Source of the DNA: Roseivirga sp. UBA6052
GTDB taxonomy: Bacteria > Bacteroidota > Bacteroidia > Cytophagales > Cyclobacteriaceae
Assembly (NCBI GenBank): GCA_002427755.1
Contig: DIYO01000009.1
Coordinates: 1,174,582-1,238,581 of the forward strand
DNA: 64,000 nucleotides
Reading direction: 5' to 3'
The translations under genes and the position numbers were made by a program. Of this stretch, positions 41,023 through 50,374 are shown piece by piece. Each line of letters starts with the position of its first letter. Position 1 is the first letter of the stretch. Below the pieces are notes generated by a model. It made no database searches and was not told the origin of the DNA. It was given only the letters and a program-made list of their open reading frames with translations.

Positions 41023-42687
41023 ATGAAAGGAAAGTTAAAAGGCACAACCAAAATACTTTTGATTTCTCTACTGGCATTCACATTTGCTTGCGACAATCAG
41101 CTTGGAGAAGATGATGGAACCGATTTACAGGTACCAACTCTAGCCAACATTGAGGGTCGTTGGGGAATCAATTCAATTAACGTTTCCGGTTCGCAGGAGT
41201 CTTTAATTCCCTGCGAAAACACGATTACCATTGAACCTGATGGTAGTTTTCTTTTTGTCATGACAGATAGAGGTGATTGGGGAGAAGGAACTGTTTCTTA
41301 TAATGAAACCGATAGCCTTCTAACTCTTGATCTAGGCAGTGAAACGGTAAACTTGAAATTGTTGAGTTTATCGAATGGTGAAATGACACTTCAGTCTGAA
41401 GAATTATCGCCCACAGGTGCAGTTACTCTAGCGACAAATCAGTTTGTTAGGTTGGACAACACGAGTTGTCCTTCAATTAATTCAAGTGAACTTCTGGATA
41501 AGTGGAGTATTCAATCGCTTCAGCTAAAGACTTTTGCACTAAGCCATGGTGAAAAGGGTGAATTGTTGAATACTGAACTGAGGGAGAATATTCCTGAAAA
41601 CAAGTTCACGTTGAATTTCAGGCCAGATGATTACTTAAATGTGATAGACTTGGTTACGGAGTATGATTGGTCTTTTGAGCCGTTTCGCTTATTAGACGAG
41701 TATAATCTTGTTAGAACGGTGACAGACGATAATGGCGAAACCTCTGATCATATCATGCACATTTACGGTTTTGACGCAGGTACGCTGGATATTGGAACAT
41801 CACAATATGAAGTTGATGATAACGGAGTTCAGGTATTGTTAGAGGTAAGGGTTTCCGCTCGAAAGAATGATACTGGTATTCCAAGTATTACCGAATCTGA
41901 TCTTATGGGGAAATGGAGTGCTCGCAATGTGACTGAAATGCTTTTTCGAAATGATGTTTTAGATGACCGTGAGGAGCTGGATAACATTCCTAATAACAAG
42001 ATTACGCTAGAGTTTCTCCCGGAAAATGGTCTTCAATTGATTGACCTTGTAGATGAAGTAGGAGTGAGAACAGGTGAGTTTATGATTCTTGATGAGAGTA
42101 ACATTTTACTCGATACTAGTGGTGATGACAACAGTGACGGTACAAGCTCTACTGGTGGACATCCGGCTGAGCAGAATCAGAATTTTGACCTATTTCATCT
42201 GATATCAAATGATGGTCAAGGGAATGTGGTTTTTAAAAGATTCGAATTTGATAACTCAGGTAGTGATGATTTTCGAGGAGAGCTAGAGGTGCGATTGACT
42301 AAGAATGATGGTACAGAAGCGGGACTTGAGTTTACCGATCTTGTGGGTAACTGGCAGGTAGAATCGGTAACTACCTTGACAAGAAACATCGAGAATAGTC
42401 CTGAAGTAGGTATGCGTTTAAATTATAGAAATGATAGTACCGGCACCGTCACTTTAGGAGGTAATGAGCTTTATACATTTGATTTTAATTTCTTAGACAA
42501 GAGCAACATTGATCATACCTTTTTCGAGTCTGGCCAGTCTGATGGTGACGATAATTTGTTTCATCTAGAAGCAGCGAGTTCTAACCAGCTAGTGGTAACG
42601 ATTTTTGTGGAAACCCAAAGCACTGATGGTACGGCAGATCCAGAAATGGAGGCACGCTGGACAATCACGCTTTTTAAAACCGACTAG
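41023..42687 (+). CDS. Lipoprotein with four lipocalin-like repeats
   Basis: 554 residues. Lipoprotein signal MKGKLKGTTKILLISLLAFTFAC with the Cys near residue 23. Four repeats of about 105-140 residues begin with the lipocalin-like Trp motif: NIEGRWGINSI (~44), LLDKWSIQSLQ (~158), LMGKWSARNVT (~296) and LVGNWQVESVT (~443). Repeats two and three share IPENKFTLNFRPDDYLNVIDLV versus IPNNKITLEFLPENGLQLIDLV, so they arose by internal duplication. The repeat is like the lipocalin-like DUF4923/5004 fold common in Bacteroidota. It ends in a 4-base convergent overlap with the exonuclease gene. Function unknown. Confidence 0.78.
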   Translation: MKGKLKGTTKILLISLLAFTFACDNQLGEDDGTDLQVPTLANIEGRWGINSINVSGSQESLIPCENTITIEPDGSFLFVMTDRGDWGEGTVSYNETDSLLTLDLGSETVNLKLLSLSNGEMTLQSEELSPTGAVTLATNQFVRLDNTSCPSINSSELLDKWSIQSLQLKTFALSHGEKGELLNTELRENIPENKFTLNFRPDDYLNVIDLVTEYDWSFEPFRLLDEYNLVRTVTDDNGETSDHIMHIYGFDAGTLDIGTSQYEVDDNGVQVLLEVRVSARKNDTGIPSITESDLMGKWSARNVTEMLFRNDVLDDREELDNIPNNKITLEFLPENGLQLIDLVDEVGVRTGEFMILDESNILLDTSGDDNSDGTSSTGGHPAEQNQNFDLFHLISNDGQGNVVFKRFEFDNSGSDDFRGELEVRLTKNDGTEAGLEFTDLVGNWQVESVTTLTRNIENSPEVGMRLNYRNDSTGTVTLGGNELYTFDFNFLDKSNIDHTFFESGQSDGDDNLFHLEAASSNQLVVTIFVETQSTDGTADPEMEARWTITLFKTD

Positions 42688-43397
42688 CTAAATATCACTT
42701 TATGAATTTTTGAAATGGGGGATTGAGAGAGCCTCAGATAGACTTGGGCGAGTACACGGATGTCGCTTTGGCAATACTTGCTAATTCTGCTGAGGTTCTC
42801 CTGTTTATAATAAACCTCATTGACCATGCTCCCATCTATATCGTCTTTACTGGTATCTATGTTGAATAAAGCGGCCAAAAGATCGAGACTGGTGAAGTGT
42901 TTATAGTCTCCGAATTTCCATAATTCCATTGTGTCAATATGAGGCACTTCCCAAGGCTTCTTACCCGCCTGGTCTAAAACCGAGGGGAGGGGGATTTCAT
43001 TCACTACCATTCTTCTCGATAGATATGGAAAGTCGAATTCTTTGCCGTTATGGGCACAAAGCTGAAGTTTGTTTGTATCAAAATGACTCAACACCTCATT
43101 GAACTCGTTCAACAATTCTTTTTCTGAGTGATTTGCTAAGCCTTTAATTCTCAGCTCGAGCTGATCACCCTTTTCAATAAAGTAACCAATGGCAATCGCA
43201 ACGATTTTACCGAACTCAGCATAAATACCTGCTCGCTCATATAATTCTGCGGGTGAAGATGTGGAGGCGTCTTTAAAAAACTTGCTCTTCTTTTCCCAGA
43301 GTGCTTGGAGTCGTTCAGGCACCAGGTCAAAATTTGGATATTGTGCTACGGTTTCAATATCCAGGAATAGGATATTTTGAAATATATGTGTGTTCAT
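42684..43397 (-). CDS. Predicted 3'-5' exonuclease, DnaQ/PolB-like
   Basis: 237 residues. Exo I motif ILFLDIETVAQYP (DxE) near residue 11, Exo II CAHNGKEFDFPYLSRRM near 112-128 and Exo III YCQSDIRVLAQVYLR near 207-220 form the DEDD-type active site (Tyr-containing third motif, DEDDy). This is the predicted exonuclease family similar to the proofreading domain of B-family polymerases, without a polymerase domain. Stand-alone gene, 33 bases downstream of an unknown gene and overlapping the convergent lipoprotein gene by 4 bases. Confidence 0.85.
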   Translation of the reverse strand: MNTHIFQNILFLDIETVAQYPNFDLVPERLQALWEKKSKFFKDASTSSPAELYERAGIYAEFGKIVAIAIGYFIEKGDQLELRIKGLANHSEKELLNEFNEVLSHFDTNKLQLCAHNGKEFDFPYLSRRMVVNEIPLPSVLDQAGKKPWEVPHIDTMELWKFGDYKHFTSLDLLAALFNIDTSKDDIDGSMVNEVYYKQENLSRISKYCQSDIRVLAQVYLRLSQSPISKIHKVIFS

Positions 43398-43430
43398 TAT
43401 CCTTAAAATAAGAATAATTGAACAATTCGG

Positions 43431-43829
43431 TTATTCGGCTAGCCTTCCATGAAGTTCAAGTTCAGGGATTACTTCCAGTTCAAATTCTTTGAATGGAGCA
43501 ATCATAAATTTCTTATCGAACAATTCATTCACGATGTAATAGCTCACCCAAAATTCATTGTAGAATTCGAAGACCTCAGGTGTTATGGCTTCAACCTTGG
43601 CTACACTTTGTTCACTCACTTCTTCGATCATATGTCGAAGAGTCGAAGTGATTTTACCAGTTTTGTCTAGTGAATCATAGCCTTTTGAGACAATCATTAC
43701 GTTGGTAAGTTCAACCAGATTATTGTTGATCAAGTAAACATGCCATTCAGATTCACCCATTTGATTGGTGCTCTTGGCGATGCATATTTTCACACCAGCC
43801 ACTTGGGGCATATCTATGTCTTTTCTCAT
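43431..43829 (-). CDS. Conserved cytoplasmic protein of unknown function
   Basis: 132 residues from the ATG at 43829; a longer frame would intrude into the upstream GH113-like gene. Starts MRKDIDMPQVAGVKICIAKS and has a phenylalanine-rich C-terminal half (FYNEFWVSYYIVNELFDKKFMIAPFKEFELEV). No signal or membrane segment. I recall no family name. Lies between the glycosidase-like gene and the exonuclease gene. Confidence 0.7.
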   Translation of the reverse strand: MRKDIDMPQVAGVKICIAKSTNQMGESEWHVYLINNNLVELTNVMIVSKGYDSLDKTGKITSTLRHMIEEVSEQSVAKVEAITPEVFEFYNEFWVSYYIVNELFDKKFMIAPFKEFELEVIPELELHGRLAE

Positions 43830-43851
43830 GTTGCAAAGATAATAATAGGAC

Positions 43852-44976
43852 TTACTGGGCGAACGAATTAAACCATTTAGACATGACTTCTTCTGCTGGT
43901 TTTCCTTGAGGGGTAAAGTCAATGTTAAATTCACTCGTGCGATTGTATCGGTTATTTGGCTCACCAAAAGTTGGGTACCATTTCCAGAGGTGAACTCCGG
44001 CTATAAATGGCTGATTAAATACTTCGGAAAACATAGCCTCGTATAAATCTGCCTGATGTTGGTTGGAATGTATCTTTTGACGTTCTTCTTGAGAGATGCG
44101 TTGAGGCCATTCCCAAGGTGTTTTGCCACTGTTTTTTGTGCTTTTGTATCCTACTTCTGTAAAGAGCACAGGCTTATTGAATTTCTTAGAGAATTTCTGA
44201 AGATCTTCAATGGGTTTTTCCCATCCCTTTTTCAATTCTTCCAATGGAGCTTCTTCTAGGTTAGTTAAAGAGAAATAGGCCTGAACACCTATAAAGTCTA
44301 GTTCATCCCAGAATCCAATTTCTTGGTACTCATCAGAGAAGTTGGCTGCATAAGTCAATTGACCTGAATAGACTTCTCTAATTTTTTGAATTAAAGTTCT
44401 CCAGTCGGCATCTCTTTCAGTACATGTTTTGTGTAGTTCCGTACCAATGCATAGCATTTCCATACCTTCTTCTTGAGCCAATTGCGCATAATGCAGAATG
44501 AACTCTTCATAATTGGCAAACCATTCTTGCCAATCTTCTTCTGAATCCATTTCAATCTCTCCTCGCCACTTTCCTTGGTCATCTCTTAGCCAAATATGTG
44601 GTTTGAGGATAGTCTTGATTCCTTTTTCTTTGGCGAGCCTTGTGGTAATTCGTAAGCCTTCGTCCCGTTCACCCCACCAAGCTTGATATCCTTTTCTTTC
44701 TACATTTTTGTTAGTACCGATTTCCGGGTTATTGTATCCACGCTGCCAGCCAAATGGTGTTTGAGAAATCCAATTGACATTGTGATTGGCCACTTTTTGT
44801 AGATGGTTAGCATTAATTTCTTGTGGACCACCTACCCAACATACGCCTCTATGTTTCTCTGTAAGCGGTATTACAATTCCATTATCTGATGTATCGAGTA
44901 AGGTATTGAGTAGACCAATTGCAATTAAGCCAATCAGAATAGGGGTAATAAATACGGCCAGTCGTTTATTCTTCAT
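43852..44976 (-). CDS. Glycoside hydrolase family 113-like protein
   Basis: 374 residues with an N-terminal signal or anchor (LAVFITPILIGLIAIGLLNTLL) and a TIM-barrel. Likely catalytic acid Glu in IGTELHKT near residue 178 and nucleophile Glu in VLFTEVGYKS near 271, the arrangement of GH113 beta-mannanases and related enzymes. Other family features: HIWLRDDQGKWRGEI and GVHLWKWYPTFG. It overlaps lipB by 11 bases. The substrate is unproven; similar proteins are often annotated only as TIM-barrel-like. Confidence 0.82.
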   Translation of the reverse strand: MKNKRLAVFITPILIGLIAIGLLNTLLDTSDNGIVIPLTEKHRGVCWVGGPQEINANHLQKVANHNVNWISQTPFGWQRGYNNPEIGTNKNVERKGYQAWWGERDEGLRITTRLAKEKGIKTILKPHIWLRDDQGKWRGEIEMDSEEDWQEWFANYEEFILHYAQLAQEEGMEMLCIGTELHKTCTERDADWRTLIQKIREVYSGQLTYAANFSDEYQEIGFWDELDFIGVQAYFSLTNLEEAPLEELKKGWEKPIEDLQKFSKKFNKPVLFTEVGYKSTKNSGKTPWEWPQRISQEERQKIHSNQHQADLYEAMFSEVFNQPFIAGVHLWKWYPTFGEPNNRYNRTSEFNIDFTPQGKPAEEVMSKWFNSFAQ

Positions 44977-45700
44977 CGAAGACTAATTCCATTTCGAAGA
45001 TTTCAGCCAGATGATGCGTCAATCTTTCTCGGACTTTTGCCATATCTACGGTTTTTCCGAGCTCTTTGTTCATTGAGGTAACGGCTTTATCGTCAATACC
45101 ACATGGCACGATGTGTCCAAAATAGTCTAAATCTGAGTTCACATTCAGAGCTAATCCGTGCATAGTAACCCAGCGAGAAGATTTTACACCCATTGCACAA
45201 ATCTTTCTAGGGTCTTTTGCTCCTTCATGGAAATCTATCCATACACCTGTAAGGCCTTTGATTCTTCCTGCTTCAATGCCAAAATCTGCCATGGTTTTGA
45301 TTATGGCGTCTTCCAAAAACCTTAAGTACTTGTGTATATCCGTAAAGAAATTCTCTAAATCCAGAATTGGATAGGCAACAAGTTGACCTGGGCCGTGATA
45401 AGTAATATCACCGCCTCTATTGATCTTATAAAATTTTGCTTGGTGTTCAGATAATCCTTTCTCGTCAAGAAGAAGATTTTCTATTGCCCCACTTTTCCCT
45501 AGAGTGTAAACATGAGGGTGTTCACAATAAATAAGATAGTTACTAGTCGCCAGCTGTTCGTGTGGGTGTGTGCATTTGCGATTAGTGATTTTTAAATCAA
45601 CTGTGCTTTTAAAAATGGTTTCCTGATAATCCCAAACCTCTTTGTAATCACCTAGACCCAAATCTCTGACTGTAACTTTCTTATTAATATGAATATTCAT
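44966..45700 (-). CDS. lipB: Octanoyltransferase (lipoyl synthesis)
   Basis: 244 residues from ATG 45700 (MNIHINKKVTVRDLG), slightly shorter than the longest frame. Motifs: RGGDITYHGPGQLVAYPI near residue 90, GVKSSRWVTMHGLALNV with the conserved Lys near 160, and VPCGI with the catalytic Cys near 186. It moves octanoate from acyl carrier protein to E2/GcvH domains, before LipA inserts sulfur. The neighbouring small gene follows the same direction. Confidence 0.94.
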   Translation of the reverse strand: MNIHINKKVTVRDLGLGDYKEVWDYQETIFKSTVDLKITNRKCTHPHEQLATSNYLIYCEHPHVYTLGKSGAIENLLLDEKGLSEHQAKFYKINRGGDITYHGPGQLVAYPILDLENFFTDIHKYLRFLEDAIIKTMADFGIEAGRIKGLTGVWIDFHEGAKDPRKICAMGVKSSRWVTMHGLALNVNSDLDYFGHIVPCGIDDKAVTSMNKELGKTVDMAKVRERLTHHLAEIFEMELVFDEE

Positions 45701-45727
45701 GTTCTCTGCGCTCACCAACTAACAAAG

Positions 45728-45913
45728 TTAGTCTTCTTTCTGTTCTTCAACCTGCTCTACTGACAATACACGAACGTATTTTGTGATTTGTCGGTTTGCT
45801 TTTCTTAGGGCCGAAGTGTGATTACGCGCAGGAAACTCTTTTTTGACCACGCTGTTGTCTTTCGTATTAAGAAACGTGGCCGAAAATTGCTTCATATTCT
45901 TTTTTCCAGCCAT
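45728..45913 (-). CDS. Small basic conserved protein
   Basis: 61 residues, MAGKKNMKQFSATFLNTKDNSVV..., mostly Lys, Arg and Asn, ending VEEQKED. No known domain. It is between manA (14-base gap) and lipB (27-base gap) and reads in the same direction, so it is probably a real co-transcribed gene. Its basic content would suit binding to nucleic acid or ribosomes, but there is no direct evidence. Confidence 0.6.
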   Translation of the reverse strand: MAGKKNMKQFSATFLNTKDNSVVKKEFPARNHTSALRKANRQITKYVRVLSVEQVEEQKED

Positions 45914-45927
45914 GCTCCAAATGTAGA

Positions 45928-46917
45928 CTAAGGCATATAAGTTTCCAACATTTTGAAGCCCGATTTTGAGCGAATATGGACTTCTTTGAATTTTCGTGGC
46001 ACTAAAACTGCATTTCCCATACGAATTTTTGTCGTATGCCCCAGAACTTGGATTTCGGCCTCACCTTCGAAACATGTGTATATCACGAAAGAATCTTGGT
46101 TATAATACTCTCGAATTATACCTGTTGAGTACTCCAATAAATTGGTATGAAAATAGGCAGATTCTACGAGTGGGACGATCTCATTCGGGCATCTTTTGTA
46201 CCCAGTTTTATATTCAGAGTACGCCTTATAATCTAAGGCATCTAGTGCCTGCTGGGTATGGAGTTCTCTTTTGTTACCCTCATCATCGGTTCTATCAAAA
46301 TCATAAATTCTATAAGTAACGTCTGATGATTGCTGAATTTCAGCTAGCAATAAGCCTTTGCCAATAGTATGTACCCTTCCAGCGGGCAAAAAGAAGCAAT
46401 CGCCTGATTCAACATCTTCTTCATTGAGCAGCTCAGTTAATTTTCCGTTTTCCAAGTATTCAACGTACTCCTCTTTATTGGTGTCCTTGCTAAAACCTGA
46501 AATAAGCTTTGCCCCTTCATCGGCTTGAAAGATGTACCACATCTCTGTTTTGCCCAGAGAATTATGTCTCGACTTGGCCAATTTATCATCAGGATGAACT
46601 TGAATGGATAGGTCTTCTGCTGCATCGATAAACTTGACTAGGAGAGGAAAGTCATTTCCATATTGCTCCAAGACTTTGTCTCCCACCAAATCAGTTCCGA
46701 ATTCTTCGATCAAATCAGGGAGTGTACTGCCTTTAAGCACGCCTTCAGAAACTTTAGAGAGATTACCAGGTACACCTGAAATTTCCCAAGTCTCTCCACA
46801 GTTTTTAAGTGGAGAAAAGTCTTTGCCCAAAATGTCTTTCATTTTGGTCCCACCCCAGATTTTCTCTTTATAAATGGTAACGAACTTGAGCGGGTATAAA
46901 TATCTATCAGAACTCAT
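45928..46917 (-). CDS. manA: Mannose-6-phosphate isomerase, type I
   Basis: 329 residues. Zinc-site residues lie in LSIQVHPDDKLAKSRH near residue 95-110, KTEMWYIF and PAGRVHTIGKG near 155-165. The domain order is that of class I phosphomannose isomerases (cupin-based). It converts fructose-6-phosphate and mannose-6-phosphate, feeding nucleotide sugar synthesis. It follows pgi by a single base, a natural pairing because both act on fructose-6-phosphate. Confidence 0.93.
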   Translation of the reverse strand: MSSDRYLYPLKFVTIYKEKIWGGTKMKDILGKDFSPLKNCGETWEISGVPGNLSKVSEGVLKGSTLPDLIEEFGTDLVGDKVLEQYGNDFPLLVKFIDAAEDLSIQVHPDDKLAKSRHNSLGKTEMWYIFQADEGAKLISGFSKDTNKEEYVEYLENGKLTELLNEEDVESGDCFFLPAGRVHTIGKGLLLAEIQQSSDVTYRIYDFDRTDDEGNKRELHTQQALDALDYKAYSEYKTGYKRCPNEIVPLVESAYFHTNLLEYSTGIIREYYNQDSFVIYTCFEGEAEIQVLGHTTKIRMGNAVLVPRKFKEVHIRSKSGFKMLETYMP

Positions 46918-46918
46918 C

Positions 46919-48568
46919 TTATCTCATTTCTTTATATGCATTAATCAAGCCGTTAGTTGAGCTATCGTGGCTTGAGACTTCTTCCGTTCCATTAAGTTCA
47001 GGAAGAATCTTTTTAGCCAATACTTTTCCTAATTCTACGCCCCATTGGTCGAAGCTGTAGATGTTCCAAATGACACCCTGAACAAAAATTTTGTGCTCAT
47101 ACATGGCAATTAGGGAGCCCAAAACTTTTGGCGTGAGCTTCTTATACAAAATGCTATTGGTTGGTCTATTGCCTTCAAATACTTTGAAAGGTGCCAACGC
47201 ATCTATATCGCTTTCGGACTTGCCTTGTGCTGTTAATTCTTCCACAACTTCTTCTCTCGTTTTACCCATCATTAAGGCTTCTGTTTGAGCAAAGAAGTTT
47301 GATAGAAGCTTTTCGTGGTGATCTGAAAGTGGGTTTTGACTGATGGCAGGAGCCATAAAGTCACAAGGAATAAGTTTAGTTCCTTGGTGAATTAGTTGGT
47401 AGAATGCATGCTGTCCATTTGTTCCCGGTTCACCCCAAACAATTGGTCCGGTTTGGTAACTCACTTTGCTTCCTGAACGATCTACATACTTACCATTGCT
47501 TTCCATGTTGCCTTGTTGGAAATAGGCCGCAAACCTGTGGAGGTATTGGTCATAAGGAAGTATGGCTTCCGACTCTGATCCGAAAAAATTTCCGTACCAA
47601 AGCCCTATTAAGGCTAATAGTAAAGGAATGTTCTCATTTGGATTAGCTGTTTGAAAATGCTCATCCATTTCGTAAGCCCCTGTCAATAACTCATCGAAAT
47701 TATCGAAGCCAATAGTACAAGCTATTGATAAGCCAATGGAAGACCATAGAGAATAACGACCTCCAACCCAATCCCAGAACTCAAACATGTTTGCCGTATC
47801 AATTCCGAAAGCTGAAACACCTTCAGCATTCGTTGAAAGTGCAACAAAATGCATAGGGATATCTCCTTCGCTTGCTCCTTGCTCTAAGAACCAACTTCTT
47901 GCACTATGTGCGTTGGTCATGGTTTCTTGAGTTGTAAAGGTTTTAGACGCAATCATAAAGAGTGTTTCCTCGGCATTCACTTCTTTTAGAATTTCAGAAA
48001 TGTGCGTTCCATCTACATTAGAAACAAAATACGGTTTGATGCCATGAGTGGCATATGGTTTCAATGCTTCAGTTACCATTACCGGCCCAAGGTCTGAACC
48101 TCCAATACCTATATTCACAATGTATTTGACTCTTTTACCAGTATGTCCCTTCCATTCACCAGAAGTAACTTTATCGGCAAAAGTCTTCATTTTAGCCAAA
48201 GCAGCATTTACGTCTGGCATTACATCTTTGCCATCTACAAGAATAGGATTGCCACTTTTATTTCTTAATGCCGTATGTAGTACAGCCCGTCCTTCCGTTT
48301 GATTGATATCACTTCCTTCAAACATAGACTTAATGGCATCGTTTACTCCGCAATCCTTGGCAAGGCCTTGTAGCAATACCAATGTTTCTGAAGTGATAAT
48401 ATTCTTAGAGTAATCAATTAAGATATCGTTGAATTGAGTAGAGAAATTGTTGAATCTACTCTTATCATCAGAAAAGAGCGTTTTCATTTCTACATCTTTC
48501 ATTTGCTCAAAATGAGCCTCTAATTTTTTCCAGCTTTCAGTTTGTGTAGGATTGGTCGATTGAAGCAT
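46919..48568 (-). CDS. pgi: Glucose-6-phosphate isomerase
   Basis: 549 residues, normal length. Motifs: VNIGIGGSDLGPVMVTEAL near residue 150, WDWVGGRYSLWSSIGLS near 270 and GVIWNIYSFDQWGVELGK near 495-515, both classical PGI signatures. It interconverts glucose-6-phosphate and fructose-6-phosphate. Divergent from the YraN-like gene; same-direction neighbour manA starts two bases on. Confidence 0.96.
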   Translation of the reverse strand: MLQSTNPTQTESWKKLEAHFEQMKDVEMKTLFSDDKSRFNNFSTQFNDILIDYSKNIITSETLVLLQGLAKDCGVNDAIKSMFEGSDINQTEGRAVLHTALRNKSGNPILVDGKDVMPDVNAALAKMKTFADKVTSGEWKGHTGKRVKYIVNIGIGGSDLGPVMVTEALKPYATHGIKPYFVSNVDGTHISEILKEVNAEETLFMIASKTFTTQETMTNAHSARSWFLEQGASEGDIPMHFVALSTNAEGVSAFGIDTANMFEFWDWVGGRYSLWSSIGLSIACTIGFDNFDELLTGAYEMDEHFQTANPNENIPLLLALIGLWYGNFFGSESEAILPYDQYLHRFAAYFQQGNMESNGKYVDRSGSKVSYQTGPIVWGEPGTNGQHAFYQLIHQGTKLIPCDFMAPAISQNPLSDHHEKLLSNFFAQTEALMMGKTREEVVEELTAQGKSESDIDALAPFKVFEGNRPTNSILYKKLTPKVLGSLIAMYEHKIFVQGVIWNIYSFDQWGVELGKVLAKKILPELNGTEEVSSHDSSTNGLINAYKEMR

Positions 48569-48642
48569 TTTATCTTTCGTTCAGTGAGTTTTGAAATTAG
48601 GACTAATTAATACCTAATTTACATTTCATACCCTTGATATCT

Positions 48643-48987
48643 ATGCAATCGATTGGGAAAAAAGGTGAAGAATTTGCTGCGGACTTTTTAGCTTCTAAAG
48701 GCTACAATATTCTGGTTCGTAATTATCGATTTAAAAAGTCTGAAATAGATATTATCTGTGAGGAAGACGATCTGGTAGCCTTTGTGGAGGTAAAGACTCG
48801 AAGTTCCTTAAAGTATGGCCAACCTGAGGTCTTTGTTTCCTTAAATCAGCAAAAAGCCATTATCAGGGCTGCTGAGGAGTATATGATAGAAACTAATTGG
48901 AAGAAAGATATCCGATTCGATATAATCTCAGTTTTCCTAAAAGGAGACGCCTATGAGATTGAGCATTTTAAAGATGCCTTTTATTGA
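48643..48987 (+). CDS. YraN/UPF0102-family endonuclease-like protein
   Basis: 114 residues from the ATG at 48643; an in-frame TTG nine bases earlier is not needed. Contains GKKGEEFAADFLASKGY, FKKSEIDIICEEDDLVAFVEVKTRSS and RFDIISVF, the Holliday-junction-resolvase-like PD-(D/E)XK fold of YraN with active-site residues in EIDII and FVEVKTR. Function in DNA repair or recombination is presumed in the family. It converges by 7 bases with the lipoprotein gene downstream. Confidence 0.93.
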   Translation: MQSIGKKGEEFAADFLASKGYNILVRNYRFKKSEIDIICEEDDLVAFVEVKTRSSLKYGQPEVFVSLNQQKAIIRAAEEYMIETNWKKDIRFDIISVFLKGDAYEIEHFKDAFY

Positions 48988-49850
48988 TTGGGGTCTTCTG
49001 CTGTATAGATCAATTGGGCATTTCTATTCCATTCTCTTTTTACAAAAGGCTTAATGCCTTTTAAATGGAATTGGGAAGGATATTGAATTTCTCGTTTTAC
49101 TCGTACTACCTCAGGTATATTATGATACTCTGACCATACGCCAACTTTTTTATCGAATTCATATCTTCCCGTAACGGCAATGTTGCCGTTCTCAAAAAAC
49201 CGGAAATAGTCTCCTTCCTTTTTACCGTACCGAATCGGTATGACTTCTTTAATTTTTTCTTTCGTAGCGTCATTGTAATAGATGATTTCAGAATCTCTGT
49301 ACCAACCTTGATGAAAATGCTCTTTTTCGTAGAGTACTGAATCTAGCTGTTGATTGAGCCATATTTCATGCTTAGTACCTTTGTAGAACATGCCTTCTTC
49401 AACTACTATGTCGTTTACGGTTCTTTTATAAGGGCCGTGTAGAACTCTCTCTAGTGTTTGCCCTCTGCCCACTACTGAGGCTATTCTGCCGCCATCTCTA
49501 TCATGGTAATATACCTGTCTTACATAACTTGGCACTTCCGTTGGCTCTTTTATGTAATTGAATAGCTCTAGGATTAATTGTGTTCTGGTATCTCTTCTTA
49601 TAAAACTCTTTTTGGTTTTTATACCGTAGAACTCATTCTTTTTAATCTTAGGTTCTACATCAGGTATAGTATCAGCGGGATCGGGTTCTTCGTCTTCTAG
49701 TTCTATGTTAGGTTTAGTCTCGTCCGGAATATCTTTACCAGCAGTGAAAATTCTATTCACAGAATCGCAAGCTCCTAAGAACAGCACGAAAACTAATATG
49801 GGTAGAACTTTTTTGATCACGGCTTGAAAATAACGAATCCCGTTTGACAT
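48981..49850 (-). CDS. Lipoprotein with YwqK/MORN-like repeats
   Basis: 289 residues. A hydrophobic segment (VLPILVFVLFLGAC) supplies a lipobox Cys near residue 28. The body contains tandem output-type segments such as GKKEGDYFRFFENGNIAVTGRYEFDKKVGVWSEYH, characteristic of MORN-like/YwqK domains, and is linked by an acidic stretch (DEEPDPADTIPDVEPKI). Such proteins may mediate membrane binding or act as immunity-like partners in other species; no specific role can be given here. Confidence 0.75.
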   Translation of the reverse strand: MSNGIRYFQAVIKKVLPILVFVLFLGACDSVNRIFTAGKDIPDETKPNIELEDEEPDPADTIPDVEPKIKKNEFYGIKTKKSFIRRDTRTQLILELFNYIKEPTEVPSYVRQVYYHDRDGGRIASVVGRGQTLERVLHGPYKRTVNDIVVEEGMFYKGTKHEIWLNQQLDSVLYEKEHFHQGWYRDSEIIYYNDATKEKIKEVIPIRYGKKEGDYFRFFENGNIAVTGRYEFDKKVGVWSEYHNIPEVVRVKREIQYPSQFHLKGIKPFVKREWNRNAQLIYTAEDPNQ

Positions 49851-49897
49851 TATTCTAAAAAGTGAAAGTAACTCATGTTACCAGATTAAACTTTCTG

Positions 49898-50173
49898 ATG
49901 CCTTTAATTCGTGATTATATGCAAGGACAAAAGAAAGAACAAAATAACGGACTACGTTTGGCATTTATGCTGAGCCTTACCTTGGGCTTAGCACCATTTT
50001 TTCCGGAACCACACCTTTGGGGTAAAATTAAATGGTTGTGGGGCGGTGGAGTTGGAATGCAGGCTATGGATTACTTCGATGTTGTACTACACGGCACTCC
50101 TTGGTTGTTCTTAATAGTAATGTTGATCATCACAATCAACAAGCGTTTAAAATCTAAGGAAGAGAGAAAATAA
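49898..50173 (+). CDS. Small membrane protein, unknown
   Basis: 91 residues from the ATG at 49898; an upstream GTG would add twelve. Two membrane helices: ~RLAFMLSLTLGLAPFF (residues 18-35) and ~TPWLFLIVMLIITI (65-80). Between them lies KIKWLWGGGVGMQAMDYFDVVLHG. The start MPLIRDYMQGQKKEQ is amphipathic. No family name is known. Ends just before a bidirectional terminator. Confidence 0.7.
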   Translation: MPLIRDYMQGQKKEQNNGLRLAFMLSLTLGLAPFFPEPHLWGKIKWLWGGGVGMQAMDYFDVVLHGTPWLFLIVMLIITINKRLKSKEERK

Positions 50174-50175
50174 AA

Positions 50176-50209
50176 AAGGTCAACATTTCTGTTGACCTTC
50201 TATTTTTTT
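50176..50209. terminator. Bidirectional terminator between the small membrane gene and tRNA-Asn
   Basis: Stem AAGGTCAAC / GTTGACCTT with a 6-base loop. Runs of T follow on the + strand and runs of A precede it, so it can serve both the upstream + gene and the minus-strand tRNA. Confidence 0.85.
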
Positions 50210-50210
50210 G

Positions 50211-50284
50211 CTCCTCCTCTTGGGCTCGAACCAAGGACCCTCTGATTAACAGTCAGATGCTCTAACCAACTGAGCTAAGGAGGA
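50211..50284 (-). tRNA. tRNA-Asn (anticodon GTT)
   Basis: On the minus strand a 74-base cloverleaf begins TCCTCCTTAGCTCAGTTGG, with acceptor stem TCCTCCT/AGGAGGA, D-loop AGCTCAGTTGGT, anticodon stem CTGAC...GTCAG-like with GTT in the loop (CTGTTAA), and T-arm GGTTCGAGCC. Discriminator base G; CCA is not encoded. Reads Asn codons AAC and AAU. Confidence 0.96.
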
Positions 50285-50374
50285 ATTTCAATTTAAGATT
50301 CGCACTTGCTGCAAATCGGAGTGCAATATTAGCGGACTGCTCAAAATAAACCAAAACCTTTCTTCAGATTTTAT

